From contig JACQZP010000036.1 in assembly GCA_016213825.1 (NCBI GenBank), forward strand, positions 103,418 through 167,417: DNA of 64,000 nt. Direction: 5' to 3'. The translations under genes and the position numbers were made by a program. A model generated the notes under the pieces. That model was not told the DNA's origin. It ran no database searches and saw only the letters and a list, made by a program, of their open reading frames with translations. How positions within the stretch are numbered: the stretch's first letter is position 1; each line of letters opens with the position of its first letter. Positions 63,126 to 64,000 of this stretch are shown in pieces. Origin of the DNA: Acetobacterium woodii (GTDB lineage: Bacteria > Bacillota > Clostridia > Eubacteriales > Eubacteriaceae).

Positions 63126-63890
63126 ATGGTCGAATTCATCAACTTCATCCTTTACCTTTACACATTTGTCATCGGCATCGTCGTTGGCAGTTTTCTCAAT
63201 GTGGTGATCTACCGGGTGCCTAAAGAACTTTCCTTTACCAAAGGCCGGTCGTTCTGTCCCCATTGCAATGCTCAGATCAAAGGCTATCACAATGTACCGG
63301 TTTTTAGTTATCTTTGGCTGAGAGGGAAATGTGCCGATTGTGGCGAACGAATTGCGATCCGGTATCCTTTAGTTGAATTGTTCACCGGCATGATGGCGAT
63401 TGTTATTTTTGCTGTTTATGGGTTATCCTTTCAGTGGTTGGTGGTTTTTGCGGCAGGAACAATTCTAATCTGCATTACCATGATCGATTTTGATACGATG
63501 ACCATCCCTAACGGTCTGGTGATTGCCTTGATGGTACCGGCACTACTCAGCTTTTTCTTTTTCCCTCAGGTGGGAATTCTGTCCCGATTTATCGGGATTT
63601 TTGTGATTAGTTTGCCGATGTTAATTCTCGCTCTTTTTATTCCAGATGCTTTTGGCGGCGGGGATATCAAGCTGATGGCGGTCGCCGGGTTTATGCTGGG
63701 GTTAGGAAATACGCTGCTGGCGACCTTTGTCGGTCTGCTGCTTGGCGGAGCAGTGGCGGTTTGTCTTATTATCAAAAAAACCAAGGATAAACATATGGCC
63801 TTCGGCCCTTATTTATGTATTGGAATTATGACAGCATTATTATTTGGTGATATAATAATCGGATGGTATTTCAGTCTGTTTGGGTTATAA
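63126..63890 (+). CDS. pilD: Prepilin peptidase
   Basis: The protein has 254 residues from the ATG at 63126 (AAAGGA upstream); an earlier in-frame start overlaps the pilin-like gene in another frame and is rejected. It has the zinc motif CPHC ... CADC (N-methylation domain) and the two catalytic aspartates in ITMIDFDTMTIPN and FGGGDIKLM. It cuts and N-methylates the pilins encoded upstream. It is a polytopic membrane protein. Confidence 0.92.
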   Translation: MVEFINFILYLYTFVIGIVVGSFLNVVIYRVPKELSFTKGRSFCPHCNAQIKGYHNVPVFSYLWLRGKCADCGERIAIRYPLVELFTGMMAIVIFAVYGLSFQWLVVFAAGTILICITMIDFDTMTIPNGLVIALMVPALLSFFFFPQVGILSRFIGIFVISLPMLILALFIPDAFGGGDIKLMAVAGFMLGLGNTLLATFVGLLLGGAVAVCLIIKKTKDKHMAFGPYLCIGIMTALLFGDIIIGWYFSLFGL

Positions 63891-64000
63891 TATTCAATAA
63901 GAAAACCTAAGCGACATGAGCAATCTAGGTGATTGCAAAATTATAACCACGAACAAATGTTGCTTCGATGTCTGTTTTCACGACCAGAAGAATCGCTAAA

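Noticed and set aside
63891..64000. Right edge of the window
   Set aside because: Nothing supportable was found in the last 110 bases.

Overview
The window looks like the chromosome of a strictly anaerobic, Na+-dependent acetogen of the Acetobacterium type (Eubacteriaceae, Firmicutes). The evidence is a complete rnfCDGEAB operon, the proximal genes of an electron-bifurcating [FeFe]-hydrogenase, an acetoin dehydrogenase operon with its sigma-54 activator, ThiC under a TPP riboswitch, AT-rich intergenic DNA and many strong rho-independent terminators. The species cannot be fixed from sequence alone.

Layout. 0-1.3 kb, minus strand: hydC, a hydD-like gene and the start of hydB, which runs off the left edge. 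1.3-3.3 kb: an unusually long AT-rich gap with several perfect hairpins and one GC-richer structured island. 3.3-8.8 kb: an OmpR-type response regulator, histidine kinase, ABC ATPase and FtsX-type permease. 8.9-12 kb: an HTH-like protein paired with a VWA protein, then a metallophosphoesterase (minus). 12.3-14.3 kb: an old-yellow-enzyme/2-enoate-reductase-type flavoprotein. 14.3-21.3 kb, minus: acoABCL and acoR. 21.7-30 kb: GNAT, a diguanylate cyclase, an EF-hand-like protein, thiC, an EAL-gene remnant, a CHASE4-PAS-GGDEF-HD-GYP protein and a peroxiredoxin. 30-36.5 kb: a DUF92 protein next to a tocopherol-cyclase-like protein, a DnaA-box cluster in front of a 5'-nucleotidase, two overlapping GTPases and a flavodoxin. 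36.7-41.8 kb: type III glutamine synthetase (minus), a small acidic protein, type I glutamine synthetase and an ANTAR regulator. 42-48 kb: purA and carAB. 48-53 kb: a GGDEF-EAL protein, pilB and pilT. 53-54.4 kb: a gap holding a decayed gene tail. 54.4-59.9 kb: an RseC-like gene and rnfCDGEAB. 60-60.5 kb: remnants resembling V-type ATPase genes. 60.6-63.9 kb: two pilins, each behind its own c-di-GMP-I riboswitch, a pilin-like protein and a prepilin peptidase.

How the genes work together. Three regulatory themes stand out. (1) Nitrogen: both glutamine synthetase genes have leaders in which a small hairpin with an ANTAR-type hexaloop (A at position 1, G at position 4) overlaps the left arm of an intrinsic terminator, and an ANTAR protein is encoded right behind glnA. 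This suggests that one antiterminator controls both synthetases. (2) Cyclic di-GMP and type IV pili: synthesis and breakdown enzymes, a PilB ATPase with an MshEN-type c-di-GMP-binding N-terminus, and twin GEMM riboswitches before pilin genes form one circuit. (3) Acetoin: acoABCL has a sigma-54 promoter, and three copies of TCTCA-N4-TGCGA lie about 110-165 bp upstream of it, in and just behind acoR; they are likely AcoR enhancer sites.

Energy metabolism is represented by Rnf (ferredoxin:NAD+ oxidoreductase, Na+ pump) and the bifurcating hydrogenase. All functional names come from motif recognition by eye; no database search or folding program was run.
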